Below are positions 1 to 9,814 of a DNA stretch of 64,000 bases, one piece after another. The first letter of the stretch is position 1. Each line of letters starts with the position of its first letter. Made by a program: the position numbers and the translations under genes. The stretch comes from Meloidogyne chitwoodi (taxonomy: Eukaryota; Nematoda; Chromadorea; Rhabditida; Meloidogynidae), in contig JACZZP010000019.1 of assembly GCA_015183035.1 (NCBI GenBank), positions 372,001-436,000 of the forward strand. The letters are read 5' to 3'. The notes beneath the pieces are model-generated. The model was not told the DNA's origin. It saw nothing but the letters and a program-made list of their open reading frames with translations, and ran no database searches.

Positions 1-600
1 TCTTTTTAATTTTAAATATTTATTTTTAAAATAAATAAAAATTGATTATATTTGCTACCGTACTTAAATATACTTAAAACACATTGAAATTTAATAATTA
101 ATTATTAATATTTAAATTTTTTAAAAATTCATCTATCTTCATACTTCTTCATCTACTACTACAAATCAACAAAGACTTATTTAATAGCGACAGATAGACA
201 GTTTTTAATAACAATCAAGCGCACCGTTTAATCAGCAATAAATTTTTAAATAGGTATATAGCTCCAACTTTCTTTTTAATTTTTAAATAAATTAAATTTT
301 TTTAAATAAATTAAATATAAATTGATAATATTTGCTTCCGTCCTTAAATATACTTATACTTAAAGCCAATTGAAATTTTAATAATATTGAAAAAGTTCTT
401 AAGATTTCCTCGATTTATTACTCAACTAAATTTATTATTAGAAAATAATATACCTATATTTAATTACTAATAATCATAATTATAATCATCATCATCATTT
501 CTTCTAAAACATCAGAAAAGAGTTATTTAAAATCGAAAGATAGACAAGTTTTCATAATAATCATGCACACCGTTTAATCAGCAATAAATATTTAAATATA
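1..600 (+). repeat. Two diverged direct copies of a ~270-350 bp AT-rich segment
   Basis: The first 250 bases and the stretch from about 270 to 600 share several blocks in the same order: TCTTTTTAAT near the start, a TTTGCTnCCGTnCTTAAATA block (50 and 329), and CACCGTTTAATCAGCAATAAA (about 222 and 567). Copies differ by many substitutions and indels, so this is an old local duplication. No reading frame is conserved between them and no function is visible. Confidence 0.75.
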
Positions 601-696
601 AAATATATGAAGAACTCCAAACTTAATCTCAACAGCAGGAGCAAAGGAACTTTGTATTGTCCTTGTAATAATTTTTATGTTAAAGAAAAAACTTAA

Positions 697-1525
697 CTTC
701 GTCACGTTTTCAACCCGGTGGAAAAATGACCGGGTCCCGGCCGGGTTCCGGGTAATTTTAAATTTGTTAAAAATACGTGTAAAAATTCAAAATTGTTTGA
801 AACTATTGTTAATATGTAGTGTTATTCAATTAAATAAATTTATTATTCATATAAAAATAAAATTTAATAAATGTAATTGACGGGATTGCTTTGTTCAAAA
901 ATTAACCATTTCAGCAGTCTCAAATTTGATCTTTTAAAATTATAAGTATCGCGTGCGGAACAATTGCTCAATAGCAACGCTAGTGGCTTGTGCTGTCAGA
1001 AATTTCCGAACAATTGAAGCCAGTTTAGGATTTTTTTCATTTTCTCGCCACCAATCTAATGGATTTTTTTTTTTCCAAATTTGGCTGTTTCGAATAAAGT
1101 TTTTTTCTGTTCTAATGCCTTTTTTGCTAGTGGTTCTGTTTTAGTAGATAATAAAACTAATTTTAGGAAAGGCATGATGTTTAGGATTTTGTTAAAGAAT
1201 ATTGGTTGATTTTATTTTTGATTTTTAAACACATGTATATTTATCCTAGACTCTAATTTATTTTTTATGTAGAAACGCATCGCCAAACTAAAAATTGCGC
1301 CAAATTAAAACAATTTTCTTTAAATATTTTTACCCGGTTTCCCGGTGCAAAAATGTCCGGGACCGGGAACGGGAAACGGGAATTGAAAGTTGACCGGCCG
1401 GGACCCGAACCGGGTAAACCCGGAATTCCGGGTCCCGATTTCAACCCGGTGACTCCAAAAAAACCGGGTAAAGGGACCCGGAAACCGGGAAACGGGACCG
1501 GGTCCCGGACCCGTTCCCATCTCTA
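697..1525. mobile_element. Broken hAT transposon with CCCGGT-rich ends
   Basis: Two GC-rich blocks (697-757 and 1330-1525) built of CCCGGT/ACCGGG words lie on either side of a minus-strand hAT transposase C-terminus. The right edge ends in CCCATCTCTA, whose reverse complement TAGAGATGGG is a typical hAT terminus. The matching left terminus is missing, so the element is truncated on the left, and I see no 8-bp target duplication. The GC-rich blocks contrast sharply with the AT-rich surroundings, as in the other hAT elements in this window. Confidence 0.7.
940..1175 (-). pseudogene. hAT transposase C-terminal (dimerisation) fragment, frameshifted
   Basis: On the minus strand a frame runs from an ATG at 1175 to a TAA at 940, with one shift in a run of 11 A (plus-strand T run at about 1065-1075). 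Downstream of the shift it encodes NPLDWWRENEKNPKLAS followed by IVRKFLTAQATSVAIEQLF, the conserved hAT dimerisation segment (W-W, then a PATS/ATS-like block, then ER/EQ-x-F). In intact hAT proteins this lies near the C-terminus and helps form the transposase oligomer. The fragment is about 78 codons against 600 or more for a full transposase; the N-terminal BED finger and catalytic core are absent. It is a dead remnant. Confidence 0.7.
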
Positions 1526-2670
1526 ATTAAAAGTGTAAACATTGTATAAGTTAAGGTTTTTGTTTTAATATTTATTATATGTATATGTAATAGCAATAAC
1601 TCCAATCTCATAGTCCATTGAAACATACTCAGTTTTACAACCTTATTTGATTAAAAATATTTTTTTTAATTTTTAATTTGAATTTTTTTTCTCGTCTAAT
1701 TCGACTAGCATACCTATCCATCTGTTGATAATTAATAGTTTTATAATTTATTTTATTTTTAATAATTTTAGTAGAGTATATAATTATTATTTAATATAAC
1801 CAACAAATTTATTTTTCTTTTTATATTTTATTTAATTTTTAAAATTGTTTCCTTCAATGTGTATAACTCGATCTATCAGACGATTTGGATAATTTCAGAA
1901 CAACATCTTGAGCTATTCTTATTTTTTATTTATTTTTAATTTTTTCTAAAATTTATTTAAAAATTAAATAAAAAATAAAGGAATGGAACTATTTTTTTAT
2001 TTTTAAGCAATCTAAAAATCTGTCTATAAGTACGATCCTTCCAACTCAATTGCATTAAGGATGTTATGCATAGGATATTCGTTAGTAAATTGACCGAGAT
2101 GAGGACCAATTATTTTTATTTTTAGATTTAATTATTAAAAATAGATATAATAATTTCAAAATATTCATTTTATTATAATTTTATGGCATTTTCAAATTTT
2201 GACTTCGTCCTTATCGAATAATTAGGCTAATCCTTCTGAATTTTTAAAATTCGAATTATTAACTTTTATTTATTTATTTTTTAATTATTTTAGTAATGTT
2301 TAACTTAAATTTAGCTTAACCAACAAATTATTTGTTTTACTCATTTTTAATTATTAATAATTTAGAATATAATTTTTATATTTCACTTTTGGTGGTTAAC
2401 AAATTTTTTAGCACTTTCAAGATTGTTCAATTATGTATAAAATTGTGATAGTAATTTAATTTTATAATTTAAAGCAAATATTCAATGCGAAGAATTAATA
2501 AGTATACATAACTCTTGTCGTTTTCAGGTCAAACAATTAAGTAAATTTTTAAATGTAGTTGAATACTTTGAAGAAATTAAAATTAAAGTTTAAATAATTT
2601 AATATTATTTAGACAAATGATTTTTTATAATTTTAATATTTTTAATTTTCTTATAAATTTATTAACTACA
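1526..2670. other. AT-rich spacer, no gene recognised
   Basis: Low-complexity A+T-rich DNA with a few less biased patches (about 1860-1920, 2020-2100, 2180-2240). I see no exon with splice sites and no repeat structure worth naming. Confidence 0.6.
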
Positions 2671-2680
2671 GATTGATTGG

Positions 2681-2825
2681 CAATGTCATCCACAGGTGCT
2701 TCATTTTCCTGACGAGTTTTTATTATTTTTATTTTACCCTATCAAAAAACACCTCAGAAACCGCACTTGCTTCAAGTTGAGCGATAATGTCATCCACACG
2801 TGCTTCAATTTCCTGATAAGTTTTA
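2681..2825 (-). pseudogene. Duplicated exon-like pieces, unrecognised
   Basis: Two similar blocks (about 2681-2725 and 2785-2825) sit 104 bp apart in direct orientation. Read on the minus strand both give a related peptide: EIEARVDDIIAQLEASAVSE from the upstream copy and ENEAPVDDIANQS from the other. Each is preceded by an acceptor-like CAG (TATCAG, CGTCAG), and the first could end at GG|GTAAAA giving a ~31-nt intron, similar to intron sizes in the hAT gene nearby. This suggests a duplicated exon of a coiled-coil-like protein, or two decayed copies. The family is unknown to me. Confidence 0.35.
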
Positions 2826-2922
2826 TTATAATTAATTTTATAATATAAAAATTATTTAAAAAAATTTTTTTTGTTAAATTAATTTTAGAACTTTCAAGAT
2901 TATTAGCTTTATTTTAAATTTA

Positions 2923-3024
2923 TTATAAATTGTTGTATAAATATTTGTCTAACGCTCTTTCTTTTTTAATGAGTCCATTAGCCAGTCGTATCTTATGTTC
3001 TTTTGACTTCAACAGATCTAACAT
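2923..3024 (-). CDS. Small coding-like ORF, unrecognised (33 aa)
   Basis: A minus-strand ATG frame gives a basic, helical peptide starting MLDLLKSKEHKIRLANGL, ending at TAA. Base composition is less AT-biased than the flanks, which is why I regard it as coding-like. It may be an exon of the same minus-strand gene as the neighbouring pieces between 2680 and 6570. No clear splice donor is visible at its end. Confidence 0.3.
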   Translation of the reverse strand: MLDLLKSKEHKIRLANGLIKKERALDKYLYNNL

Positions 3025-3506
3025 TATCGATGCTTATTTTTAATTTTAATTTTAAGTCTTATTGTTATAGTCAATGAAGATGGGAACATTTTGCAATTTT
3101 TATTTCACCAATATTCTTTTTTTTATTTAATTTAAAACATTTATAAATAATATTAATTTTGATTATTACATTTTTAAATTTTAATTTATGCTATGAGACA
3201 AAATTTTTTATATTTATTACAATCGATGCAAAAGCAAACAGCTGGTTACTTAAAATTGTTATTAGACGTATATTAATATAATTTTAAATTTATTTATTAA
3301 AAAAATTTAAACCTTATACGCTGTATAGCGTTTTATTAAAGTTAATATTTTTTTAAATGTCATTATTTCATTTTTAAGATTTGTAATACCATTTTCTATT
3401 TTATTTGTTCTAATATTAGTAATTATTTCTTCTATATAATTCTTAATTTTAATTAATTAATTTTTTTCAATTTTGACTATTTATTATTTTTTAATATAAT
3501 TTTTTG

Positions 3507-3590
3507 TTATAAAACACTCATAAATTTTAAAAAACTAATTTTGTTAATGATCCTCTCTCGGGGCACCAATTTTGTTTGGTTACCTAGAAA
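3507..3590 (-). pseudogene. Coding-like minus-strand piece, unrecognised
   Basis: An open frame without its own start reads FLGNQTKLVPRERIINKIS and stops at a TAA at 3507-3509. The DNA around 3545-3585 is distinctly richer in G and C than its flanks. It is one of a chain of similar minus-strand pieces. An alternative reading is that TTGGTGCCCCGAGAG is a retroelement primer-binding-like site, but no LTR was found next to it. Confidence 0.3.
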
Positions 3591-3616
3591 TTTTTTAATT
3601 TTAATAATTATTATTT

Positions 3617-3730
3617 TTATAAATAATTATATTCTCTTCGAGCCGAGTCAAATAACATATTTTCTACTATAACCTCTTTAAACAGCATTAGTAATCCAAA
3701 AAACTATTGTGATTGAAAAAGCTGTGTCAT
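3617..3730 (-). pseudogene. Coding-like minus-strand piece with internal stop
   Basis: From an ATG at 3730 the frame has a TAG after eight codons, then continues open (LMLFKEVIVENMLFDSARRE) to a TAA at 3617-3619. Peptide composition is balanced and unlike random AT-rich translation. I do not recognise the family. The stop may be bypassed by an intron I cannot place, or the gene may be decayed. Confidence 0.3.
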
Positions 3731-4072
3731 TTTTAATAATTAAAAATTCTTTAATAAATTAATATATATATTATAATTTTTATTTTATATATTTACACTA
3801 TTTTCGTTAATTTTGATTAAAAATTATTATTTAAAATTTTTTTTTAATAAATTTTTTATTTTTATTTCCTTCTTCAATTAATTTTTATTTTTATATTTTC
3901 TTCTTCAATTAATTTTTATTTTTATCTTGATATTTTCCTTTTATAAAATTCTTGTAGATTTCTTTCTTATTGTTCTTTTTTTGACGGAGTTAGCAAAAAA
4001 TCGTGCTTTTACGCGTCATATTAGTGAAACAAAATTTTAATATTAAAATTTATCAAATTTTAACAATTATAT

Positions 4073-4156
4073 TTATTTTAACATTTTTTGATCATAAAAT
4101 CGCTGTTTTCCATTATTATCCAATTTGCGAAAAGTAAAATTTCTTTTTTTTTTCAT
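4073..4156 (-). CDS. Small coding-like ORF, unrecognised (27 aa)
   Basis: ATG at 4156 (minus strand) opens a 27-codon frame with a basic peptide (MKKKRNFTFRKLDNNGKQ...) ending in TAA at 4073. A second minus-strand piece with similar composition lies just downstream, starting at 4019 (MTRKSTIFC, stop, then KKEIYKNFIKGKYQD). Both look like exons or decayed exons of the minus-strand gene that includes 4265-4644. Function unknown. Confidence 0.3.
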   Translation of the reverse strand: MKKKRNFTFRKLDNNGKQRFYDQKMLK

Positions 4157-4264
4157 TTTGATTAATCAAATTTTCGCGGATATCTTATATTTTTGTTAAG
4201 TTAAAATTTTTTTATAAAAGTCGTGTTAAGAGTAATTATTTCCAAATATAAAAATCTGAAATGT

Positions 4265-4644
4265 TTATAAAAATTTTAGAATTATTCTTAATTTTATATT
4301 CGTATTATTTTTAAATTGCAGATGCCAGACATAAGAATTTCGTTTAGCTAAAAAATAAAAAATAAATTAATTAAATTTATAAAAAAACCTAAATTTCTGC
4401 TACTACTAAATTCGGCCCTTAAAAAGACTGAAAATTTGTAAGAGCTTTTTGAAGACAAGAACGTATCATTAAGGTATTTTATTAAAAAATTAAAAAATTG
4501 CAGGTACATTATTTCGAAACCCGCAATTGTAACAGCCAATAATTGTTCCTTTATAAGAATTTTTGATATTGCGCGTACATTTGTTTTTTTTTTCTTCGTC
4601 ATGCTATTTATTTTTTGTAGTTCATTATTATTAACTTTACACAA
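4265..4644 (-). CDS. Two-exon hypothetical protein, minus strand (~112 aa)
   Basis: Exon 1 runs from ATG at 4644 to 4389 and ends TTTAG|GTTTTT. A 41-nt intron (4388-4348) ends TTTTTTAG, and exon 2 (4347-4265) stays open for 26 more codons to TAA. The intron length equals three of the introns in the hAT transposase gene at 7278-9501, and both boundaries fit that gene's pattern, which is why I prefer this model over the unspliced 98-codon frame. The peptide is basic at the start (TKKKKTNVRAISKILIKEQ) and mixed hydrophobic after. The plus strand is also open across 4441-4724, so the strand is not certain. No family recognised. Confidence 0.4.
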
Positions 4645-5139
4645 AATTATTTTAAAATTATCAGTTAATTATAATAAATGTTTTAAAAAATTTGAGTGTT
4701 TGTTTTTTTCTTCTTCTTCTTCTTGATTTTCATTATTTATTTGTTTTATTATTATTAACTTTAAACAAAAAATTATTTTTAAATTATTAGTAAATTAACT
4801 GATTTCCACAATTTACATGATGAGTGGGAATTCGTTTAATTTAGATTATTATTAAAATTAAAAATTAATTAATAAAAATAAACCTATGTGTTAACAAAAT
4901 TAACAAAAAATTGTGCCTTGTTTTGGGTCCTGGAAAATAATTATTTAAAAAGCACATTATTCTAATTGCTATAAATTTAATTATCAAATATTTATAATCA
5001 ATTTTACAATGTAAAGATAATTAAATAAGTTACTTAAATATTAAATTAATTTTATAACTTAAATATTATTTAATTTAGTTGTTTAGATATTTTCAAAATT
5101 TTATTATTATTTAAACTAACTTTTAATTAAAAAATAATT

Positions 5140-5745
5140 CGTTATCATGGGAGTCTAATAGCCTTTCTTTTGTTCAATTTGATAGTCCAAGTTGGTTTCA
5201 AGCCTTTTTTTAAGAAAAGTTTTTTTACCTTAATGATAAATTTTTCATTTAAAATTAAATTTAAAAAAATTTGAGGCATTAATTTGTGGTTTAATAAGTT
5301 TTGAAAACTTCTTGATCATTTTTGTTTTTTTAGACCATCAGGGCTTAAGCTCTTTTTTCAAGAGAATTCTTTTTATTTACTTATACTTAATTATAAAATT
5401 TTTATTTGAAATTAAGATTAAAAAAATTTACAAGTAACTATTTGTTATTGATTTTGCTGTATTTGAAAAAGTGGTTGTTGCTAATTAAAATGTTGTTGAA
5501 ATTCATTTAGGATTTTCGCTTAAAGCTTAAAAAATGAATTTTTAAATTTGTAAGTTTCCTGCTCCATTGATTTATTATCCTTATTTCTGTGGAATATTGC
5601 TTAAAAATATCAATGAATTTATTAATTAAATATAATATTTTTATTAGATATTCTCAAAGTTTTTAAAATAATATTTTTAAATTTATAAAACCTCATTTTT
5701 TAAATTGTAAATGTCGTTTTTGAATTTAAGTTTTCATTAAACTTT
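5140..5745. repeat. Degenerate local duplication, otherwise AT-rich
   Basis: A block at about 5195-5270 (CAAGCCTTTTTTTAAGAAAAG ... AAAAATTTG) recurs degenerately at about 5345-5430. The minus strand of the first copy reads KRLETNLDYQIEQKKGY before a stop, coding-like but unrecognised. The remainder to 5745 is AT-rich with nothing I can name. Confidence 0.4.
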
Positions 5746-5751
5746 AAGTGT

Positions 5752-5910
5752 TCATTGTCCAATACCATTGACTTGGTATTTCTTTATGTTTATTGAAGGT
5801 AATTTAAACATCTGTTGGAACATATTAGTATAAACATGTCTTCTGACTAATTTAGTAAAATATGTATTTATAAATTCGTCATTAAGCCATTCCTTATCGG
5901 AAATCTTAAT
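5752..5910 (-). pseudogene. Ulp1-like (C48) cysteine protease N-terminal fragment
   Basis: A 52-codon minus-strand frame includes DKEWLNDEFINTYFTKLVRR and ends in TGA at 5752. The WLND-x-x-I-x-x-Y pattern is the conserved opening of the Ulp1/SENP peptidase domain, which removes SUMO-like modifiers from proteins and is also carried by several large DNA transposons. An acceptor-like TTAAG lies just before the frame. The catalytic His, Asp and Cys of the domain would lie further downstream (towards lower coordinates) and I could not find them, so this is an isolated exon or a remnant. It sits within the minus-strand chain of coding-like pieces at 2680-6570. Confidence 0.45.
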
Positions 5911-6170
5911 TTAAATTTATTAATTTCTAGTTATTTTTAATATTATTTTTTCAATTTTAAAATTTTTATATTGTAAAAATCAGAAATTTTATGTTCTTTT
6001 TAATTTAATTTAATTTAATAATTTCAAAAAAAACAAATTATTATTTTTTCAGTTATTTTTAATTTTAAATAAACCTCTTATTTTTTAAATAAATAAGAGA
6101 TAAGCATCTTTTTTTTGTTTTATAATTTTAATAACTGTTGGATTTGCGGGTTACCGAGTCATTGGCTGCG

Positions 6171-6265
6171 AGAATGTGGCAAGTAAAGGTATGAGTCAAA
6201 ATGCATGGGCGAAGGGAGAAACCTCGCACCTCCAAGAGAAGCAATATAAATAAGGTTTTCTATCT
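6171..6265 (+). repeat. Dispersed repeat, copy 1 (other copy at 16598-16675)
   Basis: The segment with ATGCATGGGCGA, CGCACC and AGAGAAGCAATATAA, followed by ATAAGGTTTTCTATCTAATT, is shared with 16598-16675. It is more GC-rich than the flanks. Copies differ by small indels, including a 7-bp insertion (ATAACAT-like) in the second. Role unknown; a short non-autonomous element or an RNA-derived repeat are both possible. Confidence 0.7.
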
Positions 6266-6427
6266 AATTATTTATTTTACTTTTTTAACCTATTTATTTT
6301 TTATGTTTATGACATTAAAACTTTTTTGGTATTTTTCGGTTATGCTATCCAAAATATGTATTAATTTATTTTTTTAAGGAGCTTTAAGGTGTTTTTTTAT
6401 TTTACCACTTCCCTTCTATTAAAATGG

Positions 6428-6478
6428 TTTACTCAGCGGCGCCAGAACCTAAGTAGGGATCACTGAGATTAGCCTATA
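6428..6478. other. Short GC-rich island, identity unknown
   Basis: A ~50-bp stretch (TTTACTCAGCGGCGCCAGAA ... CACTGAGATTAG) stands out from the AT-rich surroundings. Flanking CTCAG/CTGAG could pair. It does not fold into a tRNA cloverleaf as far as I can see, and I do not recognise it as snRNA or rRNA. It may be an exon piece or a primer-binding-like remnant. Confidence 0.3.
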
Positions 6479-6486
6479 CTAAAATG

Positions 6487-6573
6487 TTATTTTTTAGTTT
6501 CTGAAGTAGTTAAAATTTCTAAATATTTTTCAAAGTTTGCATTTTGTATGATTGGGATTTTTTTAACTGCCAT
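6487..6573 (-). CDS. Small coding-like ORF, unrecognised (28 aa)
   Basis: Minus-strand ATG at 6573 opens MAVKKIPIIQNANFEKYLEI and ends in TAA at 6487. The frame is also open upstream for about 16 codons, back to an acceptor-like CCTTAG, so it could be a longer exon. It is the first piece of the minus-strand chain that continues to 2680. Confidence 0.3.
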   Translation of the reverse strand: MAVKKIPIIQNANFEKYLEILTTSETKK

Positions 6574-6840
6574 AAATTTATTTTTTCTACATAATAATGA
6601 TTTGTTTTCGACAATTCTCTTCTAAGGTTTTCGCCTTTGCAGGTGTTGCTTTTTTATGTAGTGAATTTCAGGTTTTTGCCCCTAATTTTGCAGCTTTTAA
6701 CGATTGGTAATAATTTTTAGTAGAATAATATATTTTATTATTAATTTTTAATTCAAGTTGGTGAAAATTGGAAAATTCTGAGTATTATTTGATCGTAGAG
6801 TAAAAAATGGAAGATTGACATTAGTAGAGATTAAGGTTGT

Positions 6841-7024
6841 CGGTTCCGGGTATCCGGAACCGAAAAAAGGCCGGATACCCGAAAATTTTCGGTTCGGTAT
6901 TCGGATCCGGTTCCGGATACCCGAAAGTTTCGGTTCGGTTTTCGGATCCAGTTCCGGATATCCGAAATTTTCGGTTCGGTTTTCGGTTCCGGTTCCGGAT
7001 ACCCGAAAGTTTCGGTTCGGTTTT
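6841..7024. repeat. Left subterminal GC-rich array of the hAT element
   Basis: About three and a half copies of a ~42-bp unit made of CGAAA-TTTCGGTTCGG and GGATCCGGTTCCGGATA words. The words are self-complementary, so both strands look alike and all six frames stay open in places; apparent ORFs here are artefacts. In known hAT elements short subterminal repeats bind the transposase; I infer the same role. Confidence 0.85.
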
Positions 7025-7277
7025 AAACCTAACAAATAATTTATAAATAAGCTAAAAATTGACTGGCATTTTGAAATATTCTCTTACCAAAATTTTACGC
7101 TTCCTTTTCCTCATTACATTCTCACGCTTGTCTTTGCTCCAACTACTCTCTTTCTTTTCCTTAATATCTCACACCTTTGTTAACTTCAACTTTTTTTAAA
7201 TGTAGGAATGGAGAGAATATATATATTTTAGTAGTTCATTATTTGTGTGTTATAATCAATTTTTATTTTTAAATAAA

Positions 7278-9501
7278 ATGAGTGAAATTTGGAATCATTT
7301 CACGCAAGAAAAAAATTTAATATTATGTAAGTATTGTGAAATGAAATTTCATACATCCAAGGATGGTTCTACTTCCAAATATTGGAAGCATTTCGAAATC
7401 AAGCATCCAATTCAATATAAAGATACACAACAAGGGCGCAAAAAAAGAAAAATTGCAACAATTGATGATTCAATAGAATCAATAAATACCACTAAGCAGG
7501 TTTTTAAAAATTTAAATTATTTATTAGTTATTTACTTAAGGTTACATTAAATAAATTATTGAGTCCAGAATATGCTAAAACTAAAAAAGATGAATTAACT
7601 GATGATTTATTAGAATTTATTACAATGCACAATCTTCCATTTTCTTTAGCAGAGTCGCCACTTTTAAGAAGATTAGTATCAAAAAACTACGCAATAAAAT
7701 GGGTAATTTTGTCTTTTATAAATTGTTTATATAACATTTTAAGATGCCTGGAAGACATGACATTCGTTCTGCAATTCCAAAAAAAGCAGAAATTTGTATT
7801 AATTTTTTAAAGGTTTTTTTTATTTACGTTAATGTAATATTTTTAAAGTTTAGTCATCTGTTGATAAACAAATAGTTGCACTAACTATTGATGAGTACTC
7901 GAAAGGGGAGAATAGTTTATTATGGTAATCTTTATTAATTTAATATTACAATTTAGTTTAAATTTAAGTATAACTGGTTCCTGGCTTTCATTAAATTTTA
8001 CTTACAATTCCAAAGTTTTGGCTATTCGTTCGTTCTTAACAAGGCATACTGCTGAAAATATATGCAATCAATTAGATGAAGTTATAGAAAATTTAAAACT
8101 AAATGTTGTTACTATCACAAGAGACGGAGCGAGTAACATAACATCTGCTTGTAAAAAGTCAAATATACCTAGGTAATTTAGAATCGATATTTACAATTTA
8201 AATTTTTTAGCATTTGGTGTTTTTGTCATTTGCTTCATATTTCCATTGTTACATCTTTTGATCTTTGCAATGATATTTCTTTAATTATTAAAAAATCAAT
8301 TGATCTCATTAATTTTTTTTCAAAGAGTCCTGTTGCAACAGCAGCTTTTAGAGAAATACAAGGAAATGTTTCAACTGTATTTGTAAAGGTTTTCATTTAT
8401 ATATAATTAAAAACATAACAATCTAGTGTTCCAAAACTCGTTGGAATTCAACAATGAATAGTTTAAAATCAATAATTGCTCATAAAGAAAATCTCAAAAA
8501 TTATAAATTTAAAAATCCATTGTGTGCTTCAATAAAATTAATAAACAGAATTTCTGAATCAGATATGGAAGTAATGGAGGAGATTACTTAATTTTAGAAC
8601 CTTTTGAACAGTGCACAAAGATTGCCTCGGCAGAAAATTGTCCTTTGTCATGCTTTCAGTATTTTATTAATGTCCTCACCAAACATTTATCAAAATTTAA
8701 TTCTGAATTTTCTCGTGTACTTTTTTGTGAATTAGAGAAAAGATCATCAAATGTATTATCATTGGATGAAGTGGAGTTTTCTTGTTTTTTAGATCCTCGA
8801 TATACAAACAAGTAAATATAAAATTTCAAAAACTAATTTATCTAATTACCTTATTTTAGGTCTTTTGTTCATTCAGATAATAAATGGCAGCTAATAAAGG
8901 AAAAAATAGTTTTGTCTGTAGTATCAACACAGTCTCGAGATCAGACAGATTATTTAACAACACCTACAACTTCAAGTACAAGTTATGATTTTCTTATTTT
9001 AATATTCAAATTTTAGGTGATGGACTATGGCCGGATGATGATGAATCAAATGAAACAGATTCTATTGAATTGTCACAAACTCCTTTTGAAAAATTATTTC
9101 GAGTAATTTAAAAAGAAAAATAAATAATATTTAAATTTTAGGAACAATTGCGTAAATACTTTGAATTTGTCAAGGCAGACAAGCTTAGTTTTCCAAAACC
9201 AGGTGAAAACCCTAGTGAAAGTCACGAAAAGGTTTTTGCATGGTGGAAGAGGAACTCTGAACAATTTCCTGAATTAACAAAATTAGCAAGACATTTTCTT
9301 GCGATTTCGATTTCGAGTGTAGCATCAGAAAGGTGCTTCTCTAAAGCATCTTTACTCTTTCGAAATACTTTACGGGCACGTCTATCGAAAGAAATTTCTG
9401 CTGATTTAATACAAATACAAACAAGTTTAGCAGAAAAAATTTTTAAAAATGCAAGAAATAAAGAAATTGAAGACTCTTCTGATGATGATGATTTTTACTG
9501 A
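7278..9501 (+). pseudogene. hAT-family transposase, ten exons, one frameshift
   Basis: Exons as I read them: 7278-7499, 7541-7702, 7744-7812, 7854-7924, 7957-8172, 8211-8388, 8427-8811, 8860-8981, 9017-9102, 9142-9501 (about 620 aa). All nine introns are GT-AG, 32-48 nt, mostly ending TTTAG, and phases agree throughout. Residues 1-45 form a BED zinc finger (CKYC ... H-x4-H). Exon 4 holds TIDEYSKGENS and exon 5 TRDGASNITSACKK, matching the two catalytic Asp regions of hAT transposases. Exon 6 has WCFCHLLHIS, exon 7 TRWNST, and exon 10 the dimerisation segment (AWWKRN ... ISSVASERCFS). Exon 7 carries a one-base deletion near 8575, just before LILEPFEQCT, where TAA stops appear. Everything else is intact, so inactivation looks recent. 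The start is the ATG directly before SEIWNHF, the usual BED-domain onset. Confidence 0.9.
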
Positions 9502-9584
9502 GAAAATTAAATTATTTTCATTACTATAACTTTTTAAATTAAAAATAAAATCTTTTTTACAGCTATAAAATTTATGTGTAAAGT

Positions 9585-9775
9585 TTTTCGGTTCCGATTC
9601 CGGATACCCGAAATTTTCGGTTCGGTATTCGGATCCGGTTCCGGATACCCGAAATTTTCGGTTCGGTTTTCGGTTCCGGTTCCGGATATCCGAAATTTTC
9701 GGTTCGGTATTCGGTTCCGGTTCCGGATATCCGAAACTTTCGTTTCGGTTTTCGGATCCGGTTCCGGATACCCGG
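9585..9775. repeat. Right subterminal GC-rich array of the hAT element
   Basis: About four and a half copies of the same ~41-42 bp unit as the left array, in the same plus-strand orientation rather than inverted, with GTTTCGGTTTTCGGATCC and TTCCGGATAC words. Ends in the right terminal repeat at 9786. ORFs on both strands here are repeat artefacts. Confidence 0.85.
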
Positions 9776-9814
9776 TAATTCTCCAGGAACCGACAACCTT
9801 AATGAGAAAGTATA

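Larger units (their letters stand above)
6830..9803 (+). mobile_element. Nearly complete hAT DNA transposon (2974 bp)
   Basis: An 18-bp perfect terminal inverted repeat is visible: ATTAAGGTTGTCGGTTCC at 6830 and its reverse complement at 9786-9803. Between the ends lie a left GC-rich subterminal array, a spliced BED-finger hAT transposase gene, and a right GC-rich array. I could not find a matching 8-bp target duplication beside either end, so the true ends may be a base or two inside the repeat, or the flanks have mutated or recombined. Because its gene has one frameshift, this copy is probably not autonomous now. Confidence 0.88.

Noticed and set aside
677..880. 67-codon plus-strand ORF
   Set aside because: Runs across the left GC-rich hAT block into AT-rich DNA; composition is chance-like (Lys, Ile, Asn, Leu) with no domain.
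953..1144. 63-codon plus-strand ORF with GTG start
   Set aside because: Antisense shadow of the hAT dimerisation fragment at 940-1175.
1320..1626. Two overlapping minus-strand ORFs rich in Gly, Pro, Arg and Phe
   Set aside because: They are translations of the CCCGGT subterminal array of the broken hAT element; palindromic GC words keep several frames open.
3540..3590. Retroelement primer-binding site (TGGTGCCCCGAG)
   Set aside because: No LTR end or polypurine tract nearby; more simply explained as coding-like minus-strand sequence.
6428..6478. tRNA or snRNA gene
   Set aside because: No cloverleaf, no T-loop sequence and no match to snRNA landmarks I know.
6748..7046. Plus- and minus-strand ORFs with repeated FRFRIPE or RNRTENFGYPEP-like peptides
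   Set aside because: Translation of the left hAT subterminal array; same effect on both strands.
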